A stretch of DNA of 37,190 bases from Calditrichota bacterium (GTDB taxonomy: Bacteria > Calditrichota > Calditrichia > Calditrichales > J004), in NCBI GenBank assembly GCA_024277115.1, contig JAJRVW010000096.1:1-37190 (forward strand), written 5' to 3'. The notes under the pieces were generated by a model that saw nothing but the letters and a program-made list of their open reading frames with translations, did not search any database and was not told the DNA's origin. The position numbers and the translations under genes were made by a program. The first letter of the stretch is position 1. The number at the start of each line of letters is the position of its first letter. Shown piece by piece: positions 7,949-17,012 of the stretch.

Positions 7949-8401
7949 ATGAATAAAAAACTTATGATTATAATTGGCCTGCTTTTAGTAATCCAGCTTT
8001 ATCCGGTTAACCGGGATAACCCGCAATCTGATCCTCAATTAGAGATAAAATTGCAGCCAGAGGTTAAACAAATCATAGAAAAAGCGTGCTACGATTGCCA
8101 CTCAAATAAAAGCAATTGGCCATGGTACAGCTATGTTGCACCAGTCTCCTGGTTTGTGGCCAGCCATGTGCAAGAAGGCCGGCATGAAATGAATTTTTCA
8201 GTTTGGCAGGATTATACCCAAAAACGCAAAAGCAAAAAACTGGGCGAGATTGTTGAAGAGATCGAAGAAGGTGAAATGCCTCTACCGCCTTACAAAATTA
8301 CCCACTCTGAGGCTAACCTGAGCGATGAGGAGATCGCAACAATAATAAATTGGGCCAAATCTGATTCGCTCTATCGTCCCGAAAAAGATCATAAGGAATA
8401 G
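7949..8401 (+). CDS. Haem-binding-domain protein with one CxxCH motif
   Basis: The protein has 150 residues: an N-terminal hydrophobic segment (residues 5-20) for export or anchoring, then a domain with CYDCH at residues 47-51 followed by SNKSNWPWYSYVAPVSW and GRHEMNFSVW. This pattern matches the haem-binding domain family PF14376 (Haem_bd). One covalently attached c-type haem is predicted, with the histidine of CxxCH as an axial ligand. A role in periplasmic electron transfer is inferred; the partner is not evident. GGGGG lies about 8 bases before the ATG. It converges on the regulator gene ending at 8451. Confidence 0.88.
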   Translation: MNKKLMIIIGLLLVIQLYPVNRDNPQSDPQLEIKLQPEVKQIIEKACYDCHSNKSNWPWYSYVAPVSWFVASHVQEGRHEMNFSVWQDYTQKRKSKKLGEIVEEIEEGEMPLPPYKITHSEANLSDEEIATIINWAKSDSLYRPEKDHKE

Positions 8402-8450
8402 ACTTTAATCGCGTAGAGCCTGTTGCAGCACACCATTCTAAAATAAACCA

Positions 8451-9956
8451 TCAGTCCTCTTCCATAAACCGGGCGAGGGCTTTCTCCCTTTCGGAAAATT
8501 TTTGGTCTTTTAAGAATTGCGTAGCGGGTGCAACCCTTACATTGCACTCATTTTTTGTTAAGGGACAGCGCTCGCATGTTTCGTTTACTTCCACGCTCAG
8601 AATTTTAGGATCATCGCAAAACTTTACAGTCCGCCTAATTTGCTTATTGAGCATAAACCCGATGGTCATCGCAGAATGTTTATTATTGTCCAATGCCAGC
8701 GGCCGTGCCAGGCTTATTAAAAGAAACTCATTTCCGCTCCCCATAAACCGCGCTTTCTGAATATCGATAAATGGCAGGTTGGCCGGCCCTACCTTGCTTT
8801 TTTTTCCCAAGCGGCCAAGCAGGTTAAACGGAAGCCAACGCCTGCAATAATGCTCATTTAGCCCCAGGCTGTAGGGAACAAGTTCATCGGTCATATTCAG
8901 CTCTTTAGTAAGTTTAAAACGCCCCGAGCCTGCCTGTGTGGTAAACCGCAAATAAAATAATTTTTCAAGATTAAATAATCCGGGCAAAAGTTGGCTCATC
9001 CGGTATAAAAACATTTCCGGGGTGGCATCATATTTTCTTAGCAAACCCAGTAACAAAGAACTGTCCCACTTATTTAACGCGGCAAATTTTTGTAAATCCG
9101 GTTTCAGCCTTTTTTGGGGCAGCATCAAGGCGCCGGAAAAATAAGAGGCCTTGAAATTATTTAATAATTGGTCAAATGATTCCACCTTTAACCAGGATGA
9201 GGTTTTTGCCCTTTCTTTTAATTTTAGGTGCTCATATCCCAACTCACGGCCAATAATAAAGATTTTTTGTGACTCTGTAAGCCTGTCATTTATAAAAAGT
9301 GACTTTGTCTTCCCCGCCTTATAAATAGAGCGATAGCCCGATAAATCAGGATTATTACGAATTTTCCCTTCGTCGATTATATAGCCATATTTTTCTTGCA
9401 GGATTGTTTTAAGCTGCAAAAAATTAAGCCCACGATTAGCAAGGTTTTCTTGCCGGATAAATTTATCTGCTTCCTTTTCAATTTCAGGAAAATAATTTTG
9501 GTTTAATTTCTGAAAAGTTCGCAACGCCGCAAACAGGAAATTCTCAACATTCATGTTATAAGCCCTGCTTATCTCCAAAAAAGTTTGTAAAAAGGCTGTG
9601 GCTTCTGTTGGGGAATTGCTAAATAAATTAAGAAATGTCCGGGCCGAGATTCCAAACAGGTCAAAAGGGAACTCTTTTATAAAAGATGAATCCATCAACG
9701 CCGTTAACGGATCGAGGGACTTATCAACCTGTGTAGAAACGAGTTGGTCAAATTCAACATCCAATGCCTCGGCAAGTCGGAACATCTTTTCAGGCTTGGG
9801 ATATTTTTTTCCCTGCTCAATCTCACTGATATAAGAAATGGCCACACCTGATTTTTCAGACAATTGTTTTAATGAAAGTTTTTGCCCAAGACGAAAGTTC
9901 TTAAGCTTTAGCCCGAAGATTATACGTAACTTATTACTGGTTACTTTTGTTTTCAT
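8451..9956 (-). CDS. RamB/ScfR-type XRE regulator with IrrE-like domain, next to glyoxylate-shunt genes
   Basis: The 501-residue protein begins with an XRE helix-turn-helix (about residues 14-68, SLKQLSEKSGVAISYISEIEQ). An ImmA/IrrE-like middle region follows (about 180-310), whose metalloprotease motif is degenerate (RELGYEH instead of HExxH). The long C-terminal domain ends in a cysteine cluster (CERC...C, Cys461, 464, 471) followed by RVAPA. This layout is that of short-chain fatty acid regulators (ScfR), including mycobacterial and corynebacterial RamB, which control isocitrate lyase and acetate genes. It is divergent from malate synthase and isocitrate lyase, which fits that role. The shared 316-bp promoter region carries three ATTTCGC copies, one in front of this gene. 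Confidence 0.88.
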   Translation of the reverse strand: MKTKVTSNKLRIIFGLKLKNFRLGQKLSLKQLSEKSGVAISYISEIEQGKKYPKPEKMFRLAEALDVEFDQLVSTQVDKSLDPLTALMDSSFIKEFPFDLFGISARTFLNLFSNSPTEATAFLQTFLEISRAYNMNVENFLFAALRTFQKLNQNYFPEIEKEADKFIRQENLANRGLNFLQLKTILQEKYGYIIDEGKIRNNPDLSGYRSIYKAGKTKSLFINDRLTESQKIFIIGRELGYEHLKLKERAKTSSWLKVESFDQLLNNFKASYFSGALMLPQKRLKPDLQKFAALNKWDSSLLLGLLRKYDATPEMFLYRMSQLLPGLFNLEKLFYLRFTTQAGSGRFKLTKELNMTDELVPYSLGLNEHYCRRWLPFNLLGRLGKKSKVGPANLPFIDIQKARFMGSGNEFLLISLARPLALDNNKHSAMTIGFMLNKQIRRTVKFCDDPKILSVEVNETCERCPLTKNECNVRVAPATQFLKDQKFSEREKALARFMEED

Positions 9957-9999
9957 ATTGACATCAATAATTAATATACTAAATAGAATTTCTCATATA

Positions 10000-10006
10000 G
10001 CGAAAT
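10000..10006 (-). promoter_or_regulatory. ATTTCGC motif upstream of the regulator gene
   Basis: Read on the minus strand this is ATTTCGC, 44-50 bases before the regulator ATG at 9956. The same heptamer occurs twice in front of malate synthase, read in that gene's direction. It is a candidate autoregulatory binding site. Confidence 0.4.
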
Positions 10007-10209
10007 TTTACAAAAGGATTAACTAAATGTCAAATTTCTAAAAAAACAATTTTTATTAAAGAATATTTTCATTCAAAACTCAATATCTCTTGATATATAA
10101 GGGTTTACAATTCTGCAAGTCATCTAGTTCCTATAATAAAGATTTATTTGCCCGTGTTTGACAAGGTGATCTAAGCCAATAAAAATATTATTTTTTCTCT
10201 TTTAGCGTA

Positions 10210-10234
10210 ATTTCGCTTGACAAGCCTATTTCGC
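10210..10234 (+). promoter_or_regulatory. Two ATTTCGC motifs 18 bp apart over the malate synthase promoter
   Basis: ATTTCGC occurs at 10210-10216, directly before the -35-like TTGACA, and again at 10228-10234, inside the -35/-10 spacer. A protein bound here would block or modulate RNA polymerase. The divergent RamB-like protein is the natural candidate. Confidence 0.45.
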
Positions 10235-10246
10235 ATTTAATATATT
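10217..10246 (+). promoter_or_regulatory. Sigma-70-like promoter for malate synthase
   Basis: TTGACA (10217-10222) and TATATT (10241-10246) are separated by 18 bases. An AAGGAAA ribosome-binding-like stretch lies just before the ATG at 10273. This is a strong match to the general consensus, though the promoter preference of this phylum is not established here. Confidence 0.55.
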
Positions 10247-10272
10247 GCACCGTCACCAAGAAAAGGAAAACT

Positions 10273-12174
10273 ATGTCTGCCACACAAAACCATACCAATG
10301 GCATTACCATCCGCGATAACCTTGCCGGATTATACAGCGATGTTTATACCAAAGAAGCGCTCGATGCAATAAACTTTCTTGCACAGTTCAATAACGAACG
10401 CCTGGCGCTCATGCAGCGGCGCAGCCAAAGACGATTAAACCGTTTCGACAAAAAAGAACAAATTAATTTCCTCGATCCCACTGAAAACATACCGGGCACA
10501 CAAATTTTAGTAAAAAACGCGCGGGACGGGAAATTTGATGGATCGACAATTCCCCATGACTTAAAGCGGCAATGGATTCAGGGAACAGGCCCGGCGGCCA
10601 AACCTAACAGCCCTGTGGAGAAAAGCATCCGCAATGTGGCCTATGCCCTGCTCTCCGGTGCGGATGGCTGGATGTTTGACGGTGAAGATGCTTTGGGCCA
10701 GGTTACGGCCATGTCCCTGGACAACCAGCGAAATTTAAAACTGGCAATCGATAAGGCCCCTGTTTTTTTAGAAGCGGCCAAAAATGTTTCGCTTGAAATG
10801 AACCGCTGGGCAAAAAGCTTTTTTGGGCACGAAATTATCAAAGATTGGAAAGAACAGCTCAATTTTACTACAAAAATCTTCAGGGCACGCGGCTTGCATT
10901 TGGATGACCGCCACATTCGTGATAAAAACCATCTGGCCCTTTCAGCATCAATTGTTGATATGGCGCTCTATGTGACCAATAATTATAAAAAACTGCAATC
11001 GGAAAACGCCTCAATCGTTTTATACCTGCCTAAAATCCAAACTGCCGAGGAAGCCGCCTTTTGGAATAAAATGATCAGCGCGTTGGAGGGCCACCTGCAA
11101 CTTAAAATGGGCACAATTAAAGTCTATGTCCTCCTGGAGCAACTCGAAGCCACTTTCCAGATAATGGAAATCCGCGCCGCATTGGGCACACATTTTGTCG
11201 GGTTTAATACCGGCCGTTGGGATTATATCAACAGCGTTTCCGATGCCCTTGCCTGGGATAAAGATTTTATCAACCCCAATATCGAAGAAATTGGCATGAC
11301 TTATGGCTATATGCGCAATTATGAAAACCGGGTGCGCTGCTGTGTTAACACGCCGGATATAAATGGCAATTTTGCTTTGTGGCAAGGCGGGATGGAACCC
11401 AATATTCCAGTTGGTTCGGAAAAGGGTGTTGCCAATAGTATGGAAAAAGCAGTCGCCGGTGCGATCCGTGAGCAACAGGAAGGTGCAAGCGGTAAGTGGG
11501 TGGCGCATTGGAAAATGGTACATATTGTGCGGCCGGTTTGGGAAAAAACAGGTAAAGCAAACCAGCTTGGCAGAAACTTCCCGCCCCTTAGCTACACACA
11601 AAAAGATGCAGAAGGATTGATGCTTTTGGAACCTGCCGAACGCTCCATCCGGGGCGCGCGCAATTTACTTAGCGTGGCTTTGCAGTATGGCAATGCTTTT
11701 GGTCAGGGGTTGCAGGCGGCGGCTTTAAAACCTGCTGATTTCTTCAGCAACGATGATATTTTATACCTGATGGAAGACATGGCCACGGGGGAAATCCGCA
11801 TGAGTATTCTATGGGAATGGCTCCATAAAAAAGCAAAATTAAACAGGGATGATCCCGGTACAAGTATAAAAACAGGCGATACTTTTACGCTGAAAGTTTT
11901 TAACCAACTAATGGACGAAGAGTACCAAAAACTTTTAGATGCAAACTCCAGAGACGTATATGAAGAATCTAAAACCACAACTTTACCCATAGTGAGGGAA
12001 ATAGTAAGCCGCTATATTTTGGATGAGGTCAAAATCCCCTGGTATATCGATTTACTCAATATTAACCTGAACAACCCGAATTTTGAAACCGCCAAAGAGC
12101 GAATCGAAAAATACATTAATGCTTATAAAAAGGACGGGACACGGATTACGGAAAATCTTGATTTTGAATCATAG
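10273..12174 (+). CDS. aceB: Malate synthase (long variant of the A type)
   Basis: The enzyme condenses glyoxylate with acetyl-CoA to give malate, the second step of the glyoxylate shunt. The 633 residues carry the family landmarks: GWMFDGEDAL, the catalytic arginine in FRARGLHLDD, the metal-ligand glutamate in VLLEQLEATF, the metal-ligand aspartate in GFNTGRWDYI, and the catalytic-base aspartate in LMEDMATGEIRMSILWEW. It is about 100 residues longer than typical A-type enzymes of about 530 residues; extra length is visible in the N-terminal part and late C-terminal part. Isocitrate lyase follows 188 bases downstream, so the pair forms a complete shunt. Control by the divergent RamB-like regulator is inferred. 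Confidence 0.92.
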   Translation: MSATQNHTNGITIRDNLAGLYSDVYTKEALDAINFLAQFNNERLALMQRRSQRRLNRFDKKEQINFLDPTENIPGTQILVKNARDGKFDGSTIPHDLKRQWIQGTGPAAKPNSPVEKSIRNVAYALLSGADGWMFDGEDALGQVTAMSLDNQRNLKLAIDKAPVFLEAAKNVSLEMNRWAKSFFGHEIIKDWKEQLNFTTKIFRARGLHLDDRHIRDKNHLALSASIVDMALYVTNNYKKLQSENASIVLYLPKIQTAEEAAFWNKMISALEGHLQLKMGTIKVYVLLEQLEATFQIMEIRAALGTHFVGFNTGRWDYINSVSDALAWDKDFINPNIEEIGMTYGYMRNYENRVRCCVNTPDINGNFALWQGGMEPNIPVGSEKGVANSMEKAVAGAIREQQEGASGKWVAHWKMVHIVRPVWEKTGKANQLGRNFPPLSYTQKDAEGLMLLEPAERSIRGARNLLSVALQYGNAFGQGLQAAALKPADFFSNDDILYLMEDMATGEIRMSILWEWLHKKAKLNRDDPGTSIKTGDTFTLKVFNQLMDEEYQKLLDANSRDVYEESKTTTLPIVREIVSRYILDEVKIPWYIDLLNINLNNPNFETAKERIEKYINAYKKDGTRITENLDFES

Positions 12175-12240
12175 TATAGCATCATGGCTCGTTCAAAAGG
12201 AACCAGAAATAAATCAGGTTGATGGCCAGCCACACCAAGC

Positions 12241-12265
12241 GTCATGTTGAACTTGTTTCAACATC
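12241..12265. repeat. Dispersed hairpin repeat (family R2)
   Basis: GTCATGTTGAACTTGTTTCA and the following bases form a stem of TGTTGAA with TTCAACA. The same element recurs truncated at 14848-14865, and in reverse orientation at 33291-33315 and 33377-33401. It lies between the malate synthase and isocitrate lyase genes, where it could affect read-through or transcript stability. Confidence 0.75.
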
Positions 12266-12362
12266 CCCAACCGGTTTGTGTAAGCAAGATAAATCCAGGG
12301 CGATTGAATCTGACAAAAAATGCATCAAAAGCAGAACAAGTTTATAAAACAGGAGAATCAAA

Positions 12363-14618
12363 ATGGACCAATTTAAGAGCGATGTGTTAGAAATGAAGGA
12401 ATGGATGGCGCAAAAACGGTTTAAAGGAATCCAGCGTCTCTACTCGGCACAGCAGGTAGTGGAACAACAAGGGACAATTTTTAATGATTATTCCATTGCT
12501 AAAAATGCGGCAGGCGCCTTTTACGAAGTCCTGCGTGAGCTGTACGCAAAAAAAGAATCCATCACTACTTTTGGCCCTTACACGCCCGGCCAGGCGGTAA
12601 TGATGCGTCGCCTTGGATTAAAAGGCATTTATCTTGGCGGTTGGGCCACTTCGGCAAAAGGCTCAATTACTGAAGACCCCGGCGCGGATTTGGCTAGTTA
12701 TCCTTTAAGCCAGGTTCCTGATGAAGCCGCTCCCATCGTCCGTGCCTTGATTGCCGCCGATAAAAACCAAAAATACCTGCGTTCACGCATGACCGAAGAA
12801 GAATTAAAAAATACACCTGAATTTGATTATCGCCCCTTTATTATTGCCGATGCCGATACCGGCCATGGTGGTGATGCACATGTCCGTAACCTGATCCGCC
12901 GTTTTGTGGAAGTTGGGGTGACCGGGTATCATATCGAAGATCAGCGTTCCGGCACAAAAAAATGTGGACATCAGGGCGGAAAAGTTTTGGTGGCCATCGA
13001 TGAACAAATCAAACGATTAAATGCCGCCCGTTTCCAGTTGGACACTATGCGTGTAGCCGGTATAATCGTAGCCCGTACGGATGCCGAAGCAGCGACTTTG
13101 CTTGACAGTAACAGCGATGGACGCGACCATCCTTTTATTTTAGGTGTAACCAACCTGGCCATCCCAAGCTATAGAAGCTGTACACTTGCCATTTTAAAAA
13201 TGTTTTTTGAGGCTGGGGTTGAAGAAATTAACGGCCACCTGCTTTATAATTTGTCGGACAAGGAATACGCTTTGGCCAACAAATGGTTCGAGCAAGCAGG
13301 CCTTGCAGGGAAAATAACCTCGGAGATAAAAGCGTTTGTAGAAGGGAAACAACCTTTGGTGGACAGAAGCCTGAATGCCGCGCTTGATTTATTTATAGAG
13401 GCTTGGGAGAAAGATTCCGGCTTAACAACCTTGCCCGAAGCGGTGGCCGAAGTGATGCATTTTCATAATGAAGAAGGACTTGAGTATGCGCTTTCTATAG
13501 ATGCGTGGCTTAACTTTTCTAAAAAGGCTTCATTTTTTGAAATGGAACAAAAAATCAATGAATTAGGGATTGATGTTACCTGGAACAGTGAACTTTCCCG
13601 CACACCGGAGGGCTACTATCAGGCACGTGGTGGTTTGGAATATGCCATTGCCAAATCCCTTGCTGTAGCGCCCTTCTGTGATTTGATCTGGATGGAAACA
13701 AAAACAGCAAACCTGGAATATGCCAAAAAATTTGCCGATGCCATCCATGCGGTTTACCCGGACAAAATGCTGGCTTATAATTTATCGCCTTCTTTTAACT
13801 GGGACACAACCGGCATGAACGATGAAGAAATGCGCCAGTTCCCAATCGAGATGGGTAAGATGGGTTTTGTGTTTAATTTTATTACTTATGGTGGCCACCA
13901 GATTGACGGCCTTGCTTCGGAAGAATTTACAACCGCGCTGCAAGAGACCGGCATGTTGGCATTGGCAAAATTACAACGCAAATTCAGGCTATTGGAGTCA
14001 CCATACAAAACACCGCAAACCCATGTGGGCGGGCCACGTTTGGATGGCGCTTTAGCCGCATCATCCGGGCGGACGGCAACCACCAAGGCTATGGGCAAGG
14101 GCTCAACCCAATCACAGCATCTTGTACAGACCGAAGTGCCTGTTAAGCTTTTGGAAAGCTGGTTGGAGATTTGGACAAAGCAGTACAATATCAGCAGCAC
14201 ACTCTCTGTTAAATTAAGACCACACAGCGCCGGTTCCGGTTTGCTGGAGTTGAGTACCTGGGACGAATACGGCAATAAAATGTCGGATATTGTTTTTGCC
14301 AACATCCAGGACCGTCGTGGAAACAATATTTTATCCGTGCGTGACCAGAACACGCTTAACCCCGATTTTAGGATGAAACGTTTTATGACCCTCAACCAAA
14401 TATTTTTAATGCACCGTTATAAAACAAACTCCTTCCATTATGTTACACCGAGCGAAGATAATAAGCGTCAAACCGAGGGGATGAAAAAGCTGGGGATTTT
14501 TAAAGATGTAAGCAAAGAGATTGGTGATATTATTGTAGCGACTGTTGATACGCAAAAAGTAAACGCGTTGTTGGCCGAAGACAAAGAAAAGCTAAAGAAG
14601 TTGATTGCTAAAAAATAA
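12363..14618 (+). CDS. aceA: Isocitrate lyase, long ICL2-type
   Basis: The enzyme cleaves isocitrate to succinate and glyoxylate. The 751 residues match the long ICL2 form rather than the roughly 430-residue short form. Landmarks are [32 protein letters not shown], the catalytic-cysteine motif KKCGHQGG (Cys near residue 200), and [13 protein letters not shown] helical insertion lies in the middle (about residues 280-430). The last 150 or so residues form the extra C-terminal domain, which in mycobacterial ICL2 binds acyl-CoA and regulates activity. A good AGGAG precedes the ATG. It probably belongs to the malate synthase transcription unit. A palindrome starts 10 bases after the stop. Confidence 0.94.
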   Translation: MDQFKSDVLEMKEWMAQKRFKGIQRLYSAQQVVEQQGTIFNDYSIAKNAAGAFYEVLRELYAKKESITTFGPYTPGQAVMMRRLGLKGIYLGGWATSAKGSITEDPGADLASYPLSQVPDEAAPIVRALIAADKNQKYLRSRMTEEELKNTPEFDYRPFIIADADTGHGGDAHVRNLIRRFVEVGVTGYHIEDQRSGTKKCGHQGGKVLVAIDEQIKRLNAARFQLDTMRVAGIIVARTDAEAATLLDSNSDGRDHPFILGVTNLAIPSYRSCTLAILKMFFEAGVEEINGHLLYNLSDKEYALANKWFEQAGLAGKITSEIKAFVEGKQPLVDRSLNAALDLFIEAWEKDSGLTTLPEAVAEVMHFHNEEGLEYALSIDAWLNFSKKASFFEMEQKINELGIDVTWNSELSRTPEGYYQARGGLEYAIAKSLAVAPFCDLIWMETKTANLEYAKKFADAIHAVYPDKMLAYNLSPSFNWDTTGMNDEEMRQFPIEMGKMGFVFNFITYGGHQIDGLASEEFTTALQETGMLALAKLQRKFRLLESPYKTPQTHVGGPRLDGALAASSGRTATTKAMGKGSTQSQHLVQTEVPVKLLESWLEIWTKQYNISSTLSVKLRPHSAGSGLLELSTWDEYGNKMSDIVFANIQDRRGNNILSVRDQNTLNPDFRMKRFMTLNQIFLMHRYKTNSFHYVTPSEDNKRQTEGMKKLGIFKDVSKEIGDIIVATVDTQKVNALLAEDKEKLKKLIAKK

Positions 14619-14627
14619 AGTTTTGGT

Positions 14628-14657
14628 GACGTTCCAGGCTACTCGATCCCGAACGTC
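14628..14657. terminator. Inverted repeat just after isocitrate lyase
   Basis: GACGTTC (14628-14634) and GAACGTC (14651-14657) form a short stem with a 16-base loop, 10 bases after the stop codon. The arms and neighbouring bases (GACGTTCCAG, GAACGTCTT) match the perfect palindrome at 850-879, so this is a decayed copy of the same element. It may act as a weak terminator. Confidence 0.45.
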
Positions 14658-14698
14658 TTTACGGCATCATATAAAAAACCTGCGGAGCAAAGCACGGA

Positions 14699-14721
14699 TG
14701 CCATTGCTTGAAGCGATGGCA
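14699..14721. repeat. Dispersed hairpin repeat (family R3)
   Basis: TGCCATTGCTT pairs with AAGCGATGGCA around a single central base, with one T-G wobble. A perfect version lies at 29286-29314 and a collapsed remnant at 33207-33217. Confidence 0.75.
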
Positions 14722-14847
14722 CCCTTTTCAAGTGCGAAGGTCATCCTTCCTCTGCGCTCTCCGTGCCTCCGTGGTATAAAAGAACAGCCAGAATAAAAGG
14801 ACTTTCCTCCAAAGAACGGCTCAGAATAAAAGCTATGTGTACTGATC

Positions 14848-14907
14848 GTCATGTTGAACTTGTTTGTCCTGAAAAAGGTTTACTAAATCAACAACTTTTT
14901 TCAGGAC
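14848..14907. repeat. Truncated R2 element abutting a second hairpin
   Basis: GTCATGTTGAACTTGTTT (14848-14865) is the first part of R2. It stops abruptly where GTCCTGAAAAAGGTT (14866-14880) begins. That segment pairs with AACTTTTTTCAGGAC (14893-14907) across a 12-base loop, with one mismatch. The junction suggests that one repeat inserted into, or recombined with, another. Confidence 0.65.
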
Positions 14908-15224
14908 ACTTCAGAAAATAAAAAAAAAATTAAGTATAAAATGATGGTTTAAAATTATTCGAAAGAACTTTCGTTAAAGATTGCTCTTTTTTTTCAGATT
15001 CTCTATTCCAATATCACTGATACTTTTTAATTGAGGTGCCATATACCTACAATTCAGGTAGGTCACATTATGCGGGATATTAAATAAAGCTTTTTAATTG
15101 GAAATCATTTTACTCTAATATTTGTTTAAATTGAAAGCTATACTTAGGGCATTTGTTTTAAATAACTTATACTTATCTATAAATTTCCCTGTATAAAACA
15201 TATCCTCCTTAATATAAATTAAAA

Positions 15225-15261
15225 CAAACCCCAAAAGTAAAGAAGACACTTTCGGGGTTTG
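15225..15261 (-). terminator. Rho-independent terminator of the lipoprotein gene
   Basis: CAAACCCC and GGGGTTTG close a stem that extends inward with AAAGT/ACTTT after one mismatch, leaving a 9-base loop. On the minus strand the stem is followed by TTTTAATTT. It lies 64 bases after the stop of the minus-strand gene ending at 15325. Confidence 0.8.
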
Positions 15262-15324
15262 ATAATACTTTCCTAAATAGAATTAAATAATTTTTTTAAC
15301 CACTTACGAAAAAAAATTCCAGTT

Positions 15325-15810
15325 TTATATATCCGCTTTTGCTATCTGCCTGGATTCTTCTTCACTTAATACATTAATTGGTATCGACTTGAGAGTTTCC
15401 TCGTTCGAAACACCGCTAAGGCTGTGATATAGAATTTTTTTCCCAGCACTAATACCTTTTATCTGATTAGTCTTAATCGGGGTACCTTCAACTTTATACC
15501 CCATTACACCAACAATAAAAGCATATTGATAATAGGATACGACACCGTCAATTAGTGCATCATACCCAGGCCCGGCACTTTCAATAGCCCTGTCAACAGC
15601 CTCTTTTAAGTTTGGAACTCCAAAGGGAATAACAAAAACAACAACTTCATCTTTTCCCTGAACACGTTGTGCTGTTTTGTCAACATTCATCGTAACATTT
15701 TTACTGCTAATCACGGTAAAGTCTATAATCCGCTGAGTACATCCATTAAGAACAAGCAGCAAAAAAGCACCAATTAACCATACCAAAACTATTTTATTCG
15801 TCTTTCCCAT
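15325..15810 (-). CDS. Small lipoprotein of unknown function
   Basis: The 161-residue protein has a basic N-terminus, a hydrophobic stretch and a lipobox (LVLNGC, Cys24), so it should be lipidated and membrane-anchored outside the cytoplasm. The mature part has a repeated small/hydrophobic pattern (VVVFVIPFGVPNLKEAVDRA, YDALIDGVVSYYQY, AFIVGVMGYKVEGTP). This is faintly reminiscent of TRL-like lipoproteins, but the match is not firm. A strong AAGGAGG lies before ATG 15810, and a clear terminator follows the stop. It appears to be a single-gene transcription unit. Confidence 0.82.
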   Translation of the reverse strand: MGKTNKIVLVWLIGAFLLLVLNGCTQRIIDFTVISSKNVTMNVDKTAQRVQGKDEVVVFVIPFGVPNLKEAVDRAIESAGPGYDALIDGVVSYYQYAFIVGVMGYKVEGTPIKTNQIKGISAGKKILYHSLSGVSNEETLKSIPINVLSEEESRQIAKADI

Positions 15811-16007
15811 ACTTATGCCTCCTTATAAGAATATTAATTGAACCAACTATTTAGGAATTTAAATCAAAATCTTTTAAATGAAATATAAATTAAGTTGAAA
15901 AAATATGCCAAACTAATAAAAATATAGAAATATAAATTTAGGTTCCTGTTGGTTATTTTGATTTTCATAAAAACCATTGACCATCATTCCGTCCTAAACC
16001 AGACAAG

Positions 16008-17012
16008 TTAGGCTCCCCCGAATTTTATGTGATAACCACAGTTCGGGCATTTGTTTTTTATTAGATTGTTTTTAATTACATCATGCCAGTTTCGCTGGAT
16101 AAGCAATTCATCACACGACGGGCAATAGGTGTTGCTGCCATCGCCCAAAACATTGCCTGTATAAACGTACAGCAGCCCACATTCATGCGCAACTTGCCTG
16201 GCTTGTTCCAATGTTTGGATTGGTGTCCGGCCAAGATGTGTCATTTTAAACTCGGGATGAAAGGCGCTAAAATGGACAGGAACTCCATTTCCCAAATTAT
16301 CAACAATCCATTTGCACATATCCGATATTTCCCCCATGTCATCATTTAATGTCGGGATTATTAGGTTCGTAATCTCGATCCACACATTTTGTTTTTGGAT
16401 TTCTTTAATAGCGGATAGCACGGGTTTTAAATGCGACAAAGTAATTTTTTTATAGAACATTTCTGAAAAAGATTTCAGGTCAATATTGGCCGCGTCTATG
16501 TTTTCGTAAACCTTCGGGATAACAGACGTAGTTATATAGCCGGCGGTCACCATCACATTTTTAAGATTTTTTTCTCGGGCAAGTTTGGCAATATCCATGG
16601 CATATTCCGCCCAGATGGTTGGGTCGTTATAAGTATAGGCAATACTCTTACAACCGTTTCTAAGCGCGCTTTGAACAGCAGCTTCCGGCATAAAATCACC
16701 TGCCCTGTTTTGGTCGTACTTCGCTTTGGAGATATCCCAGTTCTGGCAAAACTTGCATCCCAAATTACACCCGGCCGTCCCGATGGACAAAATATCTGTG
16801 CCTGGTAAAAAATGAAATAGGGGCTTTTTTTCGATGGGATCAATCTGAACAGCGTAAGGTTTGCCATAGGCCAGATTATATAAAGTACCGCCGATATTTT
16901 TACGGATAAAACAAAACCCGGTCTGCCCTTCGCCAATCATGCAATCGCGCGGGCAAAGGTAACAATGAAGTTTTTGATTGGGAAGTAATTTATAAAACTT
17001 TGCTTTTTTCAT
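16008..17012 (-). CDS. amrS: AmmeMemoRadiSam-type radical SAM enzyme (AmrS)
   Basis: The 334-residue protein contains the radical SAM cluster motif CNLGCKFC (Cys82, 86, 89), which binds a [4Fe-4S] cluster and S-adenosylmethionine. The spacing and the sequence TAGCNLGCKFCQNWDIS match the AmrS (pyruvate-formate-lyase-activating-like) family. Extra cysteines flank the core: Cys17, 20, 24 and 34 at the N-terminus, and CPSC (297-300) and CPNC (322-325) at the C-terminus, the latter like a zinc ribbon. The usual partners, AMMECR1-like and MEMO1-like proteins, are not in this window. No clear Shine-Dalgarno precedes the ATG. The physiological reaction of this family is not settled. Confidence 0.9.
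   Translation of the reverse strand: MKKAKFYKLLPNQKLHCYLCPRDCMIGEGQTGFCFIRKNIGGTLYNLAYGKPYAVQIDPIEKKPLFHFLPGTDILSIGTAGCNLGCKFCQNWDISKAKYDQNRAGDFMPEAAVQSALRNGCKSIAYTYNDPTIWAEYAMDIAKLAREKNLKNVMVTAGYITTSVIPKVYENIDAANIDLKSFSEMFYKKITLSHLKPVLSAIKEIQKQNVWIEITNLIIPTLNDDMGEISDMCKWIVDNLGNGVPVHFSAFHPEFKMTHLGRTPIQTLEQARQVAHECGLLYVYTGNVLGDGSNTYCPSCDELLIQRNWHDVIKNNLIKNKCPNCGYHIKFGGA

Larger units (their letters stand above)
14619..15224. other. Gene-free stretch built from several dispersed palindromes
   Basis: No convincing coding region was seen. The stretch holds, in order: the GACGTTC inverted repeat, an R3 hairpin at 14699-14721, a CTCTGCGCTCTCCGTG/CCTCCGTGGT segment of the kind found as dispersed repeats in related genomes, a truncated R2 unit at 14848, and a long hairpin at 14866-14907. 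The remaining bases to 15224 are AT-rich with nothing recognised. Short reading frames inside are translations of repeats. Confidence 0.6.

Noticed and set aside
11020-11601. 193-residue minus-strand reading frame
   Set aside because: It lies wholly inside malate synthase, whose catalytic motifs span this stretch, and has no family pattern or ribosome-binding site.
13886-14395. 169-residue minus-strand reading frame
   Set aside because: It lies inside the isocitrate lyase C-terminal region and is an antisense shadow of conserved coding sequence.
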